Part shown: positions 1 through 8,642 of the stretch, one piece after another
Numbering within the stretch: position 1 is the first letter of the stretch
How the letters are laid out: the number at the start of each line of letters is the position of its first letter
Assembly (NCBI RefSeq): GCF_936925435.1
Contig: NZ_CAKZHQ010000002.1
Location: 124,001-188,000, forward strand
Direction of reading: 5' to 3'
Length of the DNA: 64,000 bases
Source: an uncultured Ramlibacter sp.
Lineage (GTDB): Bacteria > Pseudomonadota > Gammaproteobacteria > Burkholderiales > Burkholderiaceae_C
Notes under the pieces: generated by a model
Told to the model about the DNA's origin: nothing
The model's database searches: none
The model's input: the letters and a program-made list of their open reading frames with translations, nothing else
Position numbers and translations under genes: made by a program

Positions 1-1
1 G

Positions 2-43
2 ACCGCCGCGTTCGCCAGCACCGAGCCGGCCGGCCTGCGCTGA
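2..43 (+). CDS. 3' end of a gene truncated by the window edge
   Basis: Reading from base 2, thirteen sense codons precede a TGA at 41-43, giving the tail TAAFASTEPAGLR. Every codon ends in G or C, as in the real genes of this window, while the other two frames look less gene-like. The fragment is too short to identify. It is probably the last codons of the gene preceding the histidine kinase. Confidence 0.35.
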   Translation, partial: TAAFASTEPAGLR

Positions 44-135
44 AGCCGGGCACCGGACCGGCATCGGCCTGCGCCATGCCGTGACTTATCATTCCCTGGC
101 CTTGCCGACCCCTGCGTCGGCGCCGGCCCAGGAAC

Positions 136-2385
136 ATGCCCGCAACGACCGATACCAGCGAGTCCGACCCGCCTTCTCCCCGACGCCGGCGAACGCTGTT
201 TCCGACCGCCAAGCTGCGCGGCCGCCACACGCTGTCGATGAACGCGATGCTGACCCTGCTCGTACTGGCCTCGGCGGCGCCACTGATCGTCCTGCTCGGC
301 TGGGGCCTCTACCGTGCCACAGCGCATGAGGCGAAGATGGCCGAGCGCCTGATCCAGTCCACCGCCGATGACCTGGCAAGGGACACAGACACCGTCATGG
401 CGGAGCAAGCCCGTGCCGCCACCATGCTGGCACGCCGGCCCGCGTTGAGGCAGCTCGATCCGGCCAGATGCACGGGACTGTTTGAGGACTCGCTGGCGGT
501 GCGGCCCGGCCTGCTGGACATCGTCACCACCGGCGCCAAGGGCCAACTGGTCTGCCGCGGCCATCAGCCGGCAGGCGCGCCGGCGCCGCTGGCGCAGGCC
601 GACTGGCCCCTCCTGGCCGGCAACAAGACCAACGTGATTGGACCGCCGCAGACCTACCTCGATGGCGAAGAGCTCACCGTGCCCAGGGCGTTCCCATTGC
701 TGGATGCGAACGGCGCGCTGGCCGGATCGGTGCAGATGGTGATGCGCCTGAGCGCCCTGCGCACGCTCGTGCGCAGGGACCTGCCTGATGGCGCCGTGGC
801 CCTGATCTTCGACAGCCGGGGCTACGTGCTGGCGCGGTCCGCCGGCGAGGAACAGTTCGTCGGCAAGCGCTTCCCCGACAACATCATCATCCGCCACGCA
901 CTGAAGCACCAGGCCAGCCAGGCCACTGCCCACGGACCGGATGGCATCGAACGGCTGTATTCCTTCCGGGCCATTCCCGGCACAAGCTGGTTCGCTGCTG
1001 CCGGTGCGCCGTTGGAGGCCGTCTACGCCCAGGCCCGCAGCCGGGCCTGGCAGCTGGGCTTGATGGCCATCGGTGTGCTGGGCCTGTCGGGCCTGCTGGT
1101 GCTGCTGGTGGGCCGTCGCATCAGCCTGCCGATGCGCGCACTCACCGAGACCGCAGAGCAGGTCGCCCGCGGCCAGTTCCACCATCGCGCGCCCGTGGCC
1201 GGGCCGCGCGAGATCGCCGAGGTGGCGGCCAGCTTCAACGACATGCTCGACCGCATCCCGAGCATCGAGCAGGAGCTGCGCGACAGCGAGGAGCGCCACC
1301 GCAGCCTGGTGGAACTGTCGCCCGACGGCATCCTGGTGCAACAGGTCGGGCGCATCGTCTATGCCAACCCGGGCTTTCGCCGCATGTTCGGCCTGGCGCA
1401 GAACGCCTCACTGGAAGGCCTGACGCTGCGTGGCCTGGCCGAGCCGGGATCGTCGCGCGACCTGCTGGCCGCAAGGCTGGAGAAGCTGCGCGACGAGCCA
1501 GGCACCACCGACCCGGTCGAGCTGGTCATGCGCAGCAGCGACGGCAAGCGGCTGGAGGTCGAGCACGCCGGCAGCTCGGTGCGCCAGCAGGGACAGATCC
1601 TGGTGCAGTCGCACCTGCGCAACGTGACGGCGCGCAACGAGGCCAGGCGCGACCTGCAGCTGGCCAACGAGCTGCTGGAGACGCGCATCCGCCGCCGCAC
1701 CGAAGACCTGCAGGCCACCAACGAGGCGCTGGGCGCCTTCAGCTACTCGGTGGCGCACGACCTGCGCGCGCCGCTGATGTCGGTCAACGGCTTCGCCCAG
1801 CTGGCGCAAGCGGCCGTGAACGCCGGCGACGCGGACAAGGCCAGCTCCTACACCCAGCGCATCGTGCAGAACACGCGCTCCATGGGCCTGATGATCGACG
1901 GTTTGCTCAAGCTCGCCCGCTCCGGCCGCGGCGGCCTGGACTACGAGAGCGTCGACATGCAGGCCATGGTGCGCGACGTCGTCCAGTCCCTGGGCTCGCC
2001 GCCGGGCATCGTCATCGAGGCGCTGCCGCAGGTGCCGGCCGACGCCGCGACCATCCGCCAGGTGTGGGCCAACCTGGTCTCCAATGCGGTGAAGTTCAGC
2101 GCCAGGCAGGCGGTGCCGGACATCCGCATCGGCTGCCGCACCGAAGGGGCCGAGTGCGTGTTCAGCGTCCGTGACAACGGTACGGGCTTCGACCCCGATA
2201 CCGCCGACAAGCTGTTTGGCCCGTTCCAGCGGCTGCCGGGCTCGGCCGGCTTCGAGGGCACGGGCGTGGGCCTGGCCATCGTCAAGCGCATCGTCGAGCG
2301 GCATGGCGGCCGCGTCTGGGCCGAAGGCCGGCCTGGCGAAGGCGCCACCTTCTACTTCTCGCTGCAGCACACGCGCGTGGCCTGA
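136..2385 (+). CDS. Membrane sensor histidine kinase (sensor-HAMP-PAS-HisKA-HATPase)
   Basis: A 749-residue transmembrane sensor kinase. TM1 lies at about 37-59, followed by a periplasmic sensory region of about 240 residues (Cache-like), TM2 at about 304-326, HAMP to about 378, and a PAS domain at about 388-500. A coiled linker leads to a HisKA domain with the phosphoacceptor His541 in SYSVAHDLRAPL, a phytochrome-type H box. The ATPase domain shows an N box (NLVSNAVKFS, about 646), a G1 box (DNGTGFD, about 680) and a G2 box (GTGVGLAIVKRI, about 709). No response regulator is visible nearby, so it is an orphan within this window. The signal sensed is unknown. It ends 3 bp from the stop of the convergent FAD oxidase gene. 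The start at 136 is the first ATG before the Arg-rich cytoplasmic leader. Confidence 0.9.
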   Translation: MPATTDTSESDPPSPRRRRTLFPTAKLRGRHTLSMNAMLTLLVLASAAPLIVLLGWGLYRATAHEAKMAERLIQSTADDLARDTDTVMAEQARAATMLARRPALRQLDPARCTGLFEDSLAVRPGLLDIVTTGAKGQLVCRGHQPAGAPAPLAQADWPLLAGNKTNVIGPPQTYLDGEELTVPRAFPLLDANGALAGSVQMVMRLSALRTLVRRDLPDGAVALIFDSRGYVLARSAGEEQFVGKRFPDNIIIRHALKHQASQATAHGPDGIERLYSFRAIPGTSWFAAAGAPLEAVYAQARSRAWQLGLMAIGVLGLSGLLVLLVGRRISLPMRALTETAEQVARGQFHHRAPVAGPREIAEVAASFNDMLDRIPSIEQELRDSEERHRSLVELSPDGILVQQVGRIVYANPGFRRMFGLAQNASLEGLTLRGLAEPGSSRDLLAARLEKLRDEPGTTDPVELVMRSSDGKRLEVEHAGSSVRQQGQILVQSHLRNVTARNEARRDLQLANELLETRIRRRTEDLQATNEALGAFSYSVAHDLRAPLMSVNGFAQLAQAAVNAGDADKASSYTQRIVQNTRSMGLMIDGLLKLARSGRGGLDYESVDMQAMVRDVVQSLGSPPGIVIEALPQVPADAATIRQVWANLVSNAVKFSARQAVPDIRIGCRTEGAECVFSVRDNGTGFDPDTADKLFGPFQRLPGSAGFEGTGVGLAIVKRIVERHGGRVWAEGRPGEGATFYFSLQHTRVA

Positions 2386-2388
2386 GCC

Positions 2389-3816
2389 TCAGAGGTATTT
2401 GCGCCAGAGCGAGTTGGAGAACTTGCCGGCCGGGTCGACCCGCTGCTTGAGAGCGCGCAGCCCAGCGGCCTCGGGATAGGCACGGTCGAACTGCTCCCTG
2501 CTGGCATGCATCTGGTACGGCAGGTAGTAACGGCCTTCGTGCAGCAGGGCCAGCTCGACCAGCTCGCGGGTCCACTCGCCCACTGCCGCCATGGCGGCAT
2601 CGTCCGTGCGTTGCTTGTAGTACAGGACAAAGGAGAACACCTCTTCCCGGGCCCAGGGCAGCAAGGCCACCGCATCGGCCGGCGAATGCCGGACCGAGAC
2701 ATTGACCGCCTCGACCTGGCGCCGCTGCAGCAATGGACCCATCTGGCGCGCGAAGCTTTCGAAGCGCCGCCGCGGGATGAAGTACTCCTGCAGCACATAG
2801 GTGGACTGGCGCCGTGACCGCGGCTCCAGCTGCGCCACATCCAGGCTGGCCTCGTGGTTTCGCCAGACCACGGCCTGCTTGCCGTACACCAGGGGATCAA
2901 CCACCGCCTGGCGCAGCTTGCTGCCCTTGGGCAATTCGGTCATGGCCCACAACGCGGTGCGCTCCTTCGCATAGTCCACGCCACGCGGCACCAGGCGGGC
3001 CGGCTCGGTCAGCGCCTTGTCCGAGCGGCGCCAGGTGACTGCGACCGGCGCATCGAAAAGCGGTGGCGCCAGGTCGGCGTTGTGCAAAATCGCGGCGCTG
3101 TCGGCGGCGACTTGCGCGTCGAAGAAGGCCAGATAGTCCTGCAATGGCATCCGGTCCACCCGGCGCTCGATCTTCTCGTTGCGCGCCAGCCGCAGCTCCA
3201 CCTCGGTGATCACGGCCAGGGCGCCGTAGCCACCGATAGCGGCACGGAACAATTCGGTATTGTTGTGCGGTGTCGCCTCGACCAGGGAGCCATCGACCAG
3301 CATCAGTTGCAGCGCAGTGACGGAGTTACCCACCGGCCCATTGCCGACATAGCGGCCATGGGCGTTGACCGACACCGAGCCGCCGATGCTGAAATTGGAA
3401 TAGCTTTGCATGGTCTCGACGGCCAGGCCCAGCGGATCGAGAACGTCCTGCAGGTCGCGCCAGCGCATGCCGGCCTGGACCCGCACCATGCGCTGCGCCG
3501 GCCGGACCCACAACAGTGCATTCATGCGGCGCATGTCGACGTGCAGGCCGCCTTCGATGGCCACCTGGCCGCCCATGCTGTAGCGACCGCCACCCACCGC
3601 CACCTGGCCGCGCCAGGCGATGGTCTGGGCAGCCAGCTCCATGACGCTGGTGGGCACGGCGATGCGCGCCACCTGGACGGTGTAGAGGCCGGTCACGTTG
3701 GCCACCTGCAGCGGCGGTACGGCCAGCAGCGCCGCCGGTGCCCCGGCCAGCAACCCGGCGGCCGCCAGGGACTGGCACAGAAAGCTGCGGCGGGAAAGGT
3801 GGGCGGGAACGCTCAT
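2389..3816 (-). CDS. Tat-exported FAD-binding oxidoreductase (sugar-1,4-lactone oxidase type)
   Basis: A 475-residue protein. I start it at 3816 because the product then begins with a twin-arginine signal (SRRSFLCQSLAAAGLLAG); the in-frame upstream extension has no gene-like composition. An FAD-binding PCMH domain follows, with VGGGRYSMGG and SVNAHGRYVG resembling the pyrophosphate-binding loops of the vanillyl-alcohol-oxidase superfamily. The C-terminal half resembles D-arabinono-1,4-lactone oxidase, ending in DPAGKFSNSLWRKYL. It probably oxidises a sugar lactone or alditol-like substrate in the periplasm; the substrate is not determinable. It lies 38 bp downstream of the RcnB-like gene on the same strand, so co-transcription is possible. 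Confidence 0.85.
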   Translation of the reverse strand: MSVPAHLSRRSFLCQSLAAAGLLAGAPAALLAVPPLQVANVTGLYTVQVARIAVPTSVMELAAQTIAWRGQVAVGGGRYSMGGQVAIEGGLHVDMRRMNALLWVRPAQRMVRVQAGMRWRDLQDVLDPLGLAVETMQSYSNFSIGGSVSVNAHGRYVGNGPVGNSVTALQLMLVDGSLVEATPHNNTELFRAAIGGYGALAVITEVELRLARNEKIERRVDRMPLQDYLAFFDAQVAADSAAILHNADLAPPLFDAPVAVTWRRSDKALTEPARLVPRGVDYAKERTALWAMTELPKGSKLRQAVVDPLVYGKQAVVWRNHEASLDVAQLEPRSRRQSTYVLQEYFIPRRRFESFARQMGPLLQRRQVEAVNVSVRHSPADAVALLPWAREEVFSFVLYYKQRTDDAAMAAVGEWTRELVELALLHEGRYYLPYQMHASREQFDRAYPEAAGLRALKQRVDPAGKFSNSLWRKYL

Positions 3817-3854
3817 CGCCCCGCAGGTTAGCAACTGCGCCGGGCGGCCGGCGC

Positions 3855-4340
3855 TTAACCGAAGAGGCCCGCGATCACGTCGACAACAAGCGCCGACTGC
3901 GGTGACAGCAAGAGGATGTCGTTGCCCACCCGCACATAGCGGTAACCCACCGGCACGGGCTGCAGTTGCACCAGCACCGGCTGAGGCACCGAGTACCAGA
4001 CCACGTCGTGCGCCAACGGCTGGCCCATCGCCCACTTCTTGGCCTGGCCGGGCGGCAGGCAACCATTGTTTTTCTTGGCCAGGCCGGGCGGGCAGCTCTT
4101 GCCCTGCGGGTAAGCCTGGACGTAATAAGTGCGGGCCACATTCCGGTCATGGTCGTTGAAGAACGCGCCCTGCTTCACATCGTGGCTGGCGTGCTTGTCC
4201 GCCTTGCCCTGCTTGTCGTGGCCTTTGCCATTGCCATTGCCATTGCCATTGCCACCCTTCTCAGCCAGCGCCGGGCCGGCAGCCAGCAACACCGCGGCGG
4301 CGATGGCGATGGTGCGTTGCACCAGAAGAACACAAGACAT
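3855..4340 (-). CDS. Secreted RcnB/CigR-like protein with Gly-Asn repeat
   Basis: A 161-residue exported protein with a clear signal peptide (residues 1-26, ending AGPALA). A Gly-Asn-Gly-Asn repeat (encoded by repeated ccattg units near 4225-4255) and a Lys/His/Asp-rich stretch follow. The C-terminal part contains GYRYVRVGNDILLL and a final hydrophobic VVDVIAGLFG, the pattern of the RcnB/CigR family. RcnB in Escherichia coli is a periplasmic nickel/cobalt homeostasis protein, and CigR is a related membrane-anchored protein. The exact role here is unknown. The start at 4340 places the signal peptide at the N terminus. A TCCTAC box lies about 55 bp upstream. Confidence 0.75.
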   Translation of the reverse strand: MSCVLLVQRTIAIAAAVLLAAGPALAEKGGNGNGNGNGKGHDKQGKADKHASHDVKQGAFFNDHDRNVARTYYVQAYPQGKSCPPGLAKKNNGCLPPGQAKKWAMGQPLAHDVVWYSVPQPVLVQLQPVPVGYRYVRVGNDILLLSPQSALVVDVIAGLFG

Positions 4341-4394
4341 AGGGAATCCTTGGAATAAAGACAAGCGGAACTGTCGCGCCGCGGCCGCGGCCAC

Positions 4395-4405
4395 GCTGTA
4401 GGAGA
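4395..4405 (-). promoter_or_regulatory. TCCTAC box upstream of the RcnB-like gene
   Basis: On the minus strand this reads TCTCCTACAGC, about 55 bp before the start codon at 4340. A GACAG element follows 22 bp downstream. The same pair recurs before six other genes in the window. Its function is inferred only from this recurrence. Confidence 0.4.
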
Positions 4406-4421
4406 ACCGCGCGAAGCTCCG

Positions 4422-5975
4422 TTAGACAGCAGCCAATGCTGGAGCCACGGCAGCGCGCGACAGCCCCAGCCGCTCGGGCGCGATGTACTGCTGACGGTAG
4501 ATCTCGAAAGGCATGGTGTCGCCGGCCTCGATCTCCTTCTGGTCGGCGATCGACTGGGCGCTCATGGCCGCAAACCGGGCCTGCTGGCCGGCGCCCATGG
4601 GCAGGGACAGCAGCTTGGCGCGGGTCTGCGTCGACTGCGCGATGCCGAACTCGCGGAAGGAGTTGTCGAAGTCCCTTGCCATCACGGCCAGCACCCGGGC
4701 CGAGGGCAGGAGGTCGGGCTCGTCCAGCAGGGCCTGGGCGCCGCGCAGCGCATCGCTGTAGTCGCTGGTCTGGTGCGCCGCGTCCAGCGCAGCGGCCACC
4801 GGTGCGAAGGCCTGCAGCAGCTCAGCCCCCCAGGCCGTGAGGCCCACCTCGCCGTCGCCACGCTCCAGGCGCAGGCCCGGCTCGCGCCCGTATGCGGCGG
4901 TCTTGTGCTGGTTGCGCCCCATGCGGGCGATTTCCTGCGGCGTGTCCGGTGGGCTGTCGGCCAGGAGACAGTGCAGCAGGAAGATGTCCAGGAAACGGAT
5001 GGTCTGCGCCTTGATGCCGATGGGCACGAAGGGGTCCAGGTCCATCAGCCGCACTTCCACGTACTCCACGCCGCGCTCGCGCAGCGCATGCAGCGGCCGC
5101 TCGCCGGGCTTGATCACGCGCTTGGGGCGGATGGTGCCGTAGAACTCGTTCTCGATCTGCAGCAGGCTGGTGGCCAGTTGGTTGTAGTCGCCACCCGGGT
5201 TGCGCACGCCCACCGCCTCATAGGCCGCATAGGGACGGGTCAGTGCCTCGTGCAGCGAGGCGGCATAGCCGTCCAGCCCGTTGTAGCTGACTGCCAGGCT
5301 GGCCTGGGCGTCGCTCTGGTAGCCCAGCCGGCCCATGCGCAGCGAAGTGCCGTGCGGCATGTACATGGTGCCGGCCGACAGCTGCTGGAGCTCGTGCGTG
5401 CGCCCGGCCACGAAGGAGGAACAGGTTGCCGGCGAGGCGCCGAACAGGTACAGCAGCAAGAAAGCGTGGCGGCGGAAGTTGCGGATCAGCGCGAAGTACT
5501 GCTCGCTGCTCACCTCGGGCAGCGACCAGTTGTAGTGGATGCCCGAGATGGTCTGCATGCGCCGGCCATAGCGGTGCGCCAGCCCCATGCGGTAGACGCT
5601 CTTGGCGCGGCCCACGTTGGAGGACCCGTAACGGCCGATCGGAATGGTCTCGTCGGCCGGCAGGTTGCTGGGCATGGAACTGACCCACAGCATTTCCTCG
5701 CCCAGCGAGCGGGCGGTGAACTGGTGCACCTGCAGCAGCTCTTCCAGGCAGGTCTCGGCCGACGCATGCACGCCGGTGATCAGCTCCAGCTGCGACTCGC
5801 TGTAATCGGTGGTGATGTTCGGGTGCGTCAATGCCGAACCCAAAGCCAGGGGGTGGGGCGTCAGGGCCAGTTCGCCGGCGGCTGTCGCGCGCAGGCTTTC
5901 CTTTTCGATGCCGCGTCGGATGGCTTGCAGGCGGCTGGGATTCAAGGCGGCGGGCGCGACTTGCAGGTTGCTCAT
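4422..5975 (-). CDS. gshA: Glutamate-cysteine ligase
   Basis: A 517-residue cytoplasmic enzyme that makes gamma-glutamylcysteine from glutamate, cysteine and ATP, the first step of glutathione synthesis. The length and N-terminal block (GIEKESLR, then TDYSESQLELIT) match the gammaproteobacterial-type GshA (class I). Conserved internal blocks include GIHYNWSLPE, SCSSFVAGR-like FGASPATCSSF, and EVRLMDLDPF near residue 300. No gshB is in the window. The gene is monocistronic as far as can be seen. The start at 5975 is the only ATG that retains the conserved N terminus; no strong Shine-Dalgarno sequence precedes it. Confidence 0.95.
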   Translation of the reverse strand: MSNLQVAPAALNPSRLQAIRRGIEKESLRATAAGELALTPHPLALGSALTHPNITTDYSESQLELITGVHASAETCLEELLQVHQFTARSLGEEMLWVSSMPSNLPADETIPIGRYGSSNVGRAKSVYRMGLAHRYGRRMQTISGIHYNWSLPEVSSEQYFALIRNFRRHAFLLLYLFGASPATCSSFVAGRTHELQQLSAGTMYMPHGTSLRMGRLGYQSDAQASLAVSYNGLDGYAASLHEALTRPYAAYEAVGVRNPGGDYNQLATSLLQIENEFYGTIRPKRVIKPGERPLHALRERGVEYVEVRLMDLDPFVPIGIKAQTIRFLDIFLLHCLLADSPPDTPQEIARMGRNQHKTAAYGREPGLRLERGDGEVGLTAWGAELLQAFAPVAAALDAAHQTSDYSDALRGAQALLDEPDLLPSARVLAVMARDFDNSFREFGIAQSTQTRAKLLSLPMGAGQQARFAAMSAQSIADQKEIEAGDTMPFEIYRQQYIAPERLGLSRAAVAPALAAV

Positions 5976-6129
5976 GGGATGTTCTGGCGCCGGTCGTTTC
6001 GGGGATTCTGGGGGCGAAAGTTAACACCTTTGCGCAAAACCCGCTGGCAGCGCCCCATTAGGGCCCTCGGCCTGGCCCAAACGCGCAAAGCTTGCGCACA
6101 ATGGCCCCACCCCCCTCTGAAGGAAGACC

Positions 6130-6468
6130 ATGCAAGCCAGCGAATTTTCCTCCGCCGCCGCCTCCACCATCGAAGCCTTGAGCAGCGCCGCCCATGGTGC
6201 CATCGGGGTCTGCCGCAGCGGCGGCGAGCGCCTGGGCGAACTGGCCGATGCCGGCTGGCAGCGCTCGTTCGAGCAGGCCAGCCCCAGGCTGTCGCCCGAG
6301 ACCCGCCGCAACGCCGCCAACGCGCACCAGGTGTTGAGCAACCTGTACCGCCAGGGCGTGCAGGCATCGTCCACCGGTGCCGATGCCGCAGTCGACGTGC
6401 TGGCGCGGGTCGCCGCCACGGCGGTGCAGCGCGCCGCCAGCTTCGCCGCCAGCCGCAAAACTGCCTGA
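6130..6468 (+). CDS. Small Ala-rich helical protein, phasin-like
   Basis: A 112-residue, Ala- and Ser-rich, predicted all-helical cytoplasmic protein with no signal peptide. The composition and the pattern of amphipathic helices (SSAAASTIEALSSAAHGA, then VDVLARVAATAVQRAA) recall phasins or phasin-like granule-associated proteins, but no diagnostic motif is present. A GAAGGA ribosome-binding site lies just upstream of the ATG. It is followed on the same strand by the SRPBCC gene 64 bp later. I do not recognise a specific family. Confidence 0.7.
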   Translation: MQASEFSSAAASTIEALSSAAHGAIGVCRSGGERLGELADAGWQRSFEQASPRLSPETRRNAANAHQVLSNLYRQGVQASSTGADAAVDVLARVAATAVQRAASFAASRKTA

Positions 6469-6532
6469 GCGCCGCGGGGCGCGGGTGGCAGAATCGCGCC
6501 ACCCGCCACCACCGAAGACCAGGAGACACCAC

Positions 6533-7003
6533 ATGACCGTGACCGTCAACATCGACCTGGGTTACGAGCTGGAAGTCAGGGCCAAAGCGGCCGACGTGTT
6601 CGCGCTGCTGTCGGACGTGCCGGCGTCGGTGTCGCACTTTCCCAAGGTGGACAAGCTCACCGACCTGGGCGATGGCGCCTACCAGTTGGAGATGGAGAAG
6701 GTGGGCACCGCCCAGGTGAACATCCAGACCGTCTACGCCAGCAAGTACAGCAGCAACAAGGCCAAGGGCACGGTGGTCTGGAAGCCGGTGCCCGGTGTCG
6801 GCAACGCCCTGGTGGGCGGCAGCTGGAAGATCACCGACAACAAGACCTCCACCGCCCTGGTGCTGCAGATCGACGGTGAGCTCACGCTGCCGTTGCCGGC
6901 TCTCATGAAGATGGTGGTGGCGCCGGTGGTCGAGGGCGAGTTCGAGAAACTGGTCGACAAGTACATCGCCAACCTGATCAAAAAGTTCGGCGGCGAAGTC
7001 TGA
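6533..7003 (+). CDS. SRPBCC (START-like) fold protein
   Basis: A 156-residue protein, started at the ATG at 6533 behind an AGGAG box; in-frame codons upstream are not gene-like. The pattern is that of the SRPBCC/polyketide-cyclase-like fold. An opening beta strand is followed by a helix (ELEVRAKAADVFALLSDVPASVSHFP), a beta sheet (GAYQLEMEKVGTAQVNIQTVY), and a long C-terminal helix with VVEGEFEKLVDKYIANL. Such proteins bind hydrophobic ligands in a central cavity. The ligand is unknown. A bidirectional terminator lies 22 bp after the stop. Confidence 0.8.
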   Translation: MTVTVNIDLGYELEVRAKAADVFALLSDVPASVSHFPKVDKLTDLGDGAYQLEMEKVGTAQVNIQTVYASKYSSNKAKGTVVWKPVPGVGNALVGGSWKITDNKTSTALVLQIDGELTLPLPALMKMVVAPVVEGEFEKLVDKYIANLIKKFGGEV

Positions 7004-7024
7004 TCCACCGGCCGCGCACCCAAT

Positions 7025-7052
7025 AAAAAAGCCGGCATGTGCCGGCTTTTTT
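7025..7052. terminator. Bidirectional Rho-independent terminator
   Basis: A GCCGGCA/TGCCGGC stem with a TG loop (7031-7046) is flanked by six A on the left and six T on the right. It can therefore terminate transcripts of the SRPBCC gene from the left and infA from the right. Confidence 0.9.
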
Positions 7053-7057
7053 GTGGG

Positions 7058-7306
7058 TCAGCGCCGCGGCGCCGGACCGGGTCGTCCCGCGATATGGCGG
7101 AAGGTGATGCGGCCCTTGGTCAGGTCGTACGGCGACATCTCCAGCGACACGTTGTCGCCGGCGATGATGCGGATGTGGTGCTTGCGCATCTTGCCGCCGG
7201 TATAGGCGATCACCTGGTGGCCGTTTTCCAGCGTCACGCGGAAACGCGAGTCGGGCAGCACTTCATCGACGTGCCCCTTCATTTCGATCAGCTCTTCTTT
7301 CGCCAT
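7058..7306 (-). CDS. infA: Translation initiation factor IF-1 (solitary copy)
   Basis: An 82-residue S1/OB-fold initiation factor. It starts at 7306 ([11 protein letters not shown]) behind a good AGGAGAA ribosome-binding site. Conserved IF-1 blocks are [26 protein letters not shown] and [23 protein letters not shown]-1 sits in the ribosomal A site and assists IF-3 and fMet-tRNA positioning. No ribosomal protein genes lie nearby, so this is the stand-alone paralogue that Burkholderiales often carry besides the copy in the ribosomal-protein cluster. A conserved 82-residue protein lies 14 bp upstream on the same strand. Confidence 0.95.
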   Translation of the reverse strand: MAKEELIEMKGHVDEVLPDSRFRVTLENGHQVIAYTGGKMRKHHIRIIAGDNVSLEMSPYDLTKGRITFRHIAGRPGPAPRR

Positions 7307-7320
7307 GGGTTCTCCTGTGT

Positions 7321-7569
7321 TTACAGCGCAAGCCCGGAGGCTGCGGCCGGCTTGTTGCCGACCCATTGCAGGCCTTCGCCGGTTGCGTAGTGAATGGCCG
7401 CGAGACGGTCGCGGAACAGCTGGGTCAGGCGCAGCACGCGGTCATGCGTGCCGCTGCCGACGCCGGAGCGAATGGACACGGAGGTGGCATACCACCCGTC
7501 CTCCATCAGCTTGACCAGGGGCGTGATCAGGTATTTGCCCACGGTCAGTTTGGGATTGTCTTGGTTCAT
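7321..7569 (-). CDS. Conserved hypothetical protein upstream of infA
   Basis: An 82-residue protein of unknown function, started at [20 protein letters not shown] (7569). Longer in-frame starts exist at 7662 and 7701 but add a low-complexity Pro/Ala/Ser leader. The core ([31 protein letters not shown]) looks like a small beta-rich cytoplasmic domain, and its C terminus ends AAASGLAL. It stops 14 bp before infA, so the two may be co-transcribed. I do not recognise the family. Confidence 0.6.
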   Translation of the reverse strand: MNQDNPKLTVGKYLITPLVKLMEDGWYATSVSIRSGVGSGTHDRVLRLTQLFRDRLAAIHYATGEGLQWVGNKPAAASGLAL

Positions 7570-7872
7570 CTGGTCTCGTGCGGCAGCGCCATTGCTGGCC
7601 GCGTTGTCTGCAAAAGGGAAATCGGCAAGCTCTGGCGCCGATGCGCTGCGTCCTGGTGGCATGGCCTCTTGCGAAGGTCCAGGACGCGCGTCCGGGGTCA
7701 TCGAGGCCGACAGCTGGCCAGGGGACCGGACCGTGAGAGGGGTCCGTCAAGACGCGTGCGACCTCACATTGTACCCGCCGGGGCCTTGCTGCGCTCGGCA
7801 AGGGCCGACGGCAGAGTTAACATCGCCGCCTGGGCCTGCCGTTCGGCAGGCCGCATTCTCGCGGAGAAAACC
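7570..7872. other. 303-bp divergent intergenic region
   Basis: No convincing gene is seen here. The right part contains a strong 9-bp inverted repeat at 7833-7852 and a GGAG ribosome-binding site before the small gene at 7873. The left part may hold the N-terminal extension of the protein that starts at 7569, if one of the upstream ATGs is used. Confidence 0.5.
7833..7852 (+). promoter_or_regulatory. Leader hairpin before the 47-residue Lys-rich protein
   Basis: A perfect inverted repeat, GGCCTGCCG-TT-CGGCAGGCC, ends 20 bp before the ATG at 7873. It has no T-run, so it is more likely an RNA leader structure or protein-binding site than a terminator. Its role is unknown. Confidence 0.35.
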
Positions 7873-8016
7873 ATGGCAAAAGGCGACCAGCGCAGCAACA
7901 AGATGGCAAAAAAGCCCAAGAAGGACAACACCCCTCCCAAGGAGGTGAGCTCGGACCGGCCAACGCCGCCGCCGCAGACCGCGGTGATCCCGCGCGGCAA
8001 GATCAAGACCAAGTAG
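7873..8016 (+). CDS. Small Lys/Pro-rich basic protein
   Basis: A 47-residue, strongly basic, probably disordered protein (MAKGDQRSNKMAKKPKKDN at the N terminus, ending RGKIKTK). It has a GGAG ribosome-binding site 7 bp before the ATG and gene-like third-position GC. Short lysine-rich proteins with MAKGDQRSNKE-type starts are common hypothetical genes in Burkholderiales; nucleic-acid contact is plausible from the charge but unproven. The methyltransferase gene begins 5 bp after its stop, suggesting an operon. Confidence 0.75.
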   Translation: MAKGDQRSNKMAKKPKKDNTPPKEVSSDRPTPPPQTAVIPRGKIKTK

Positions 8017-8021
8017 GGCCT

Positions 8022-8642
8022 TTGCACGCCCGCCACAGCGGCGCCGCCGAGCGCAACCGGGAGCCCATCGCCCAGGCGCTGCGGCAACTGCTGCCGGCAC
8101 GCGGCCAGGCACTGGAAATCGCCAGTGGCACCGGCCAGCATGTGGCCTGGTTCGCGGCCGCCCTGCCCGGCTGGAGCTGGCAGCCCAGCGACGCCGACCC
8201 CACAATGCTGGCGTCCATCGCGGCCTGGTGCGCGCAGGCCGGCGTGGGCAATGTGCTGGCACCGCTGCAGCTGGACGTTGCGTCTGGGCCCTGGCCGGTG
8301 GAAGGCCAGGCCTTCGACGCCGTCTTTTGCGCCAACATGCTGCACATCTCGCCCTGGGCCAGCTGCGCCGGCTTGATGCAGGGCGCGGCGCGGGTGCTCG
8401 CGCCGGGCGGCTTGCTGCTCACCTATGGTCCCTACTGGGAAGACGGCGTGGCGCCCGCTCCCAGCAACCTGGCCTTCGATGCCAGCCTGCGCGAGCGCGA
8501 CCCCGCCTGGGGCATCCGACGCATGGCGGATGTGGAGCAGCAGGCAGGCCTGGCCGGCCTGCAGCGCACGGTGCGCCTAGCCATGCCTGCCAACAACCTC
8601 TTGCTGGCCTTTGCCCGCGTCAGGCCGGCGCCAGCACCTTGA
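8022..8642 (+). CDS. DUF938 SAM-dependent methyltransferase
   Basis: A 206-residue Rossmann-fold protein of the DUF938 class I methyltransferase family. The family N terminus (SGAAERNREPI) is followed by the SAM-binding loop LEIASGTGQH at about 31-40, and then FDAVFCANMLHISPW and VLAPGGLLLTYGPY. The acceptor substrate is unknown. The likely start is the TTG at 8022, 5 bp after the preceding stop, because the conserved N terminus begins immediately there. The last 23 bp overlap the convergent esterase gene. Confidence 0.85.
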   Translation: MHARHSGAAERNREPIAQALRQLLPARGQALEIASGTGQHVAWFAAALPGWSWQPSDADPTMLASIAAWCAQAGVGNVLAPLQLDVASGPWPVEGQAFDAVFCANMLHISPWASCAGLMQGAARVLAPGGLLLTYGPYWEDGVAPAPSNLAFDASLRERDPAWGIRRMADVEQQAGLAGLQRTVRLAMPANNLLLAFARVRPAPAP

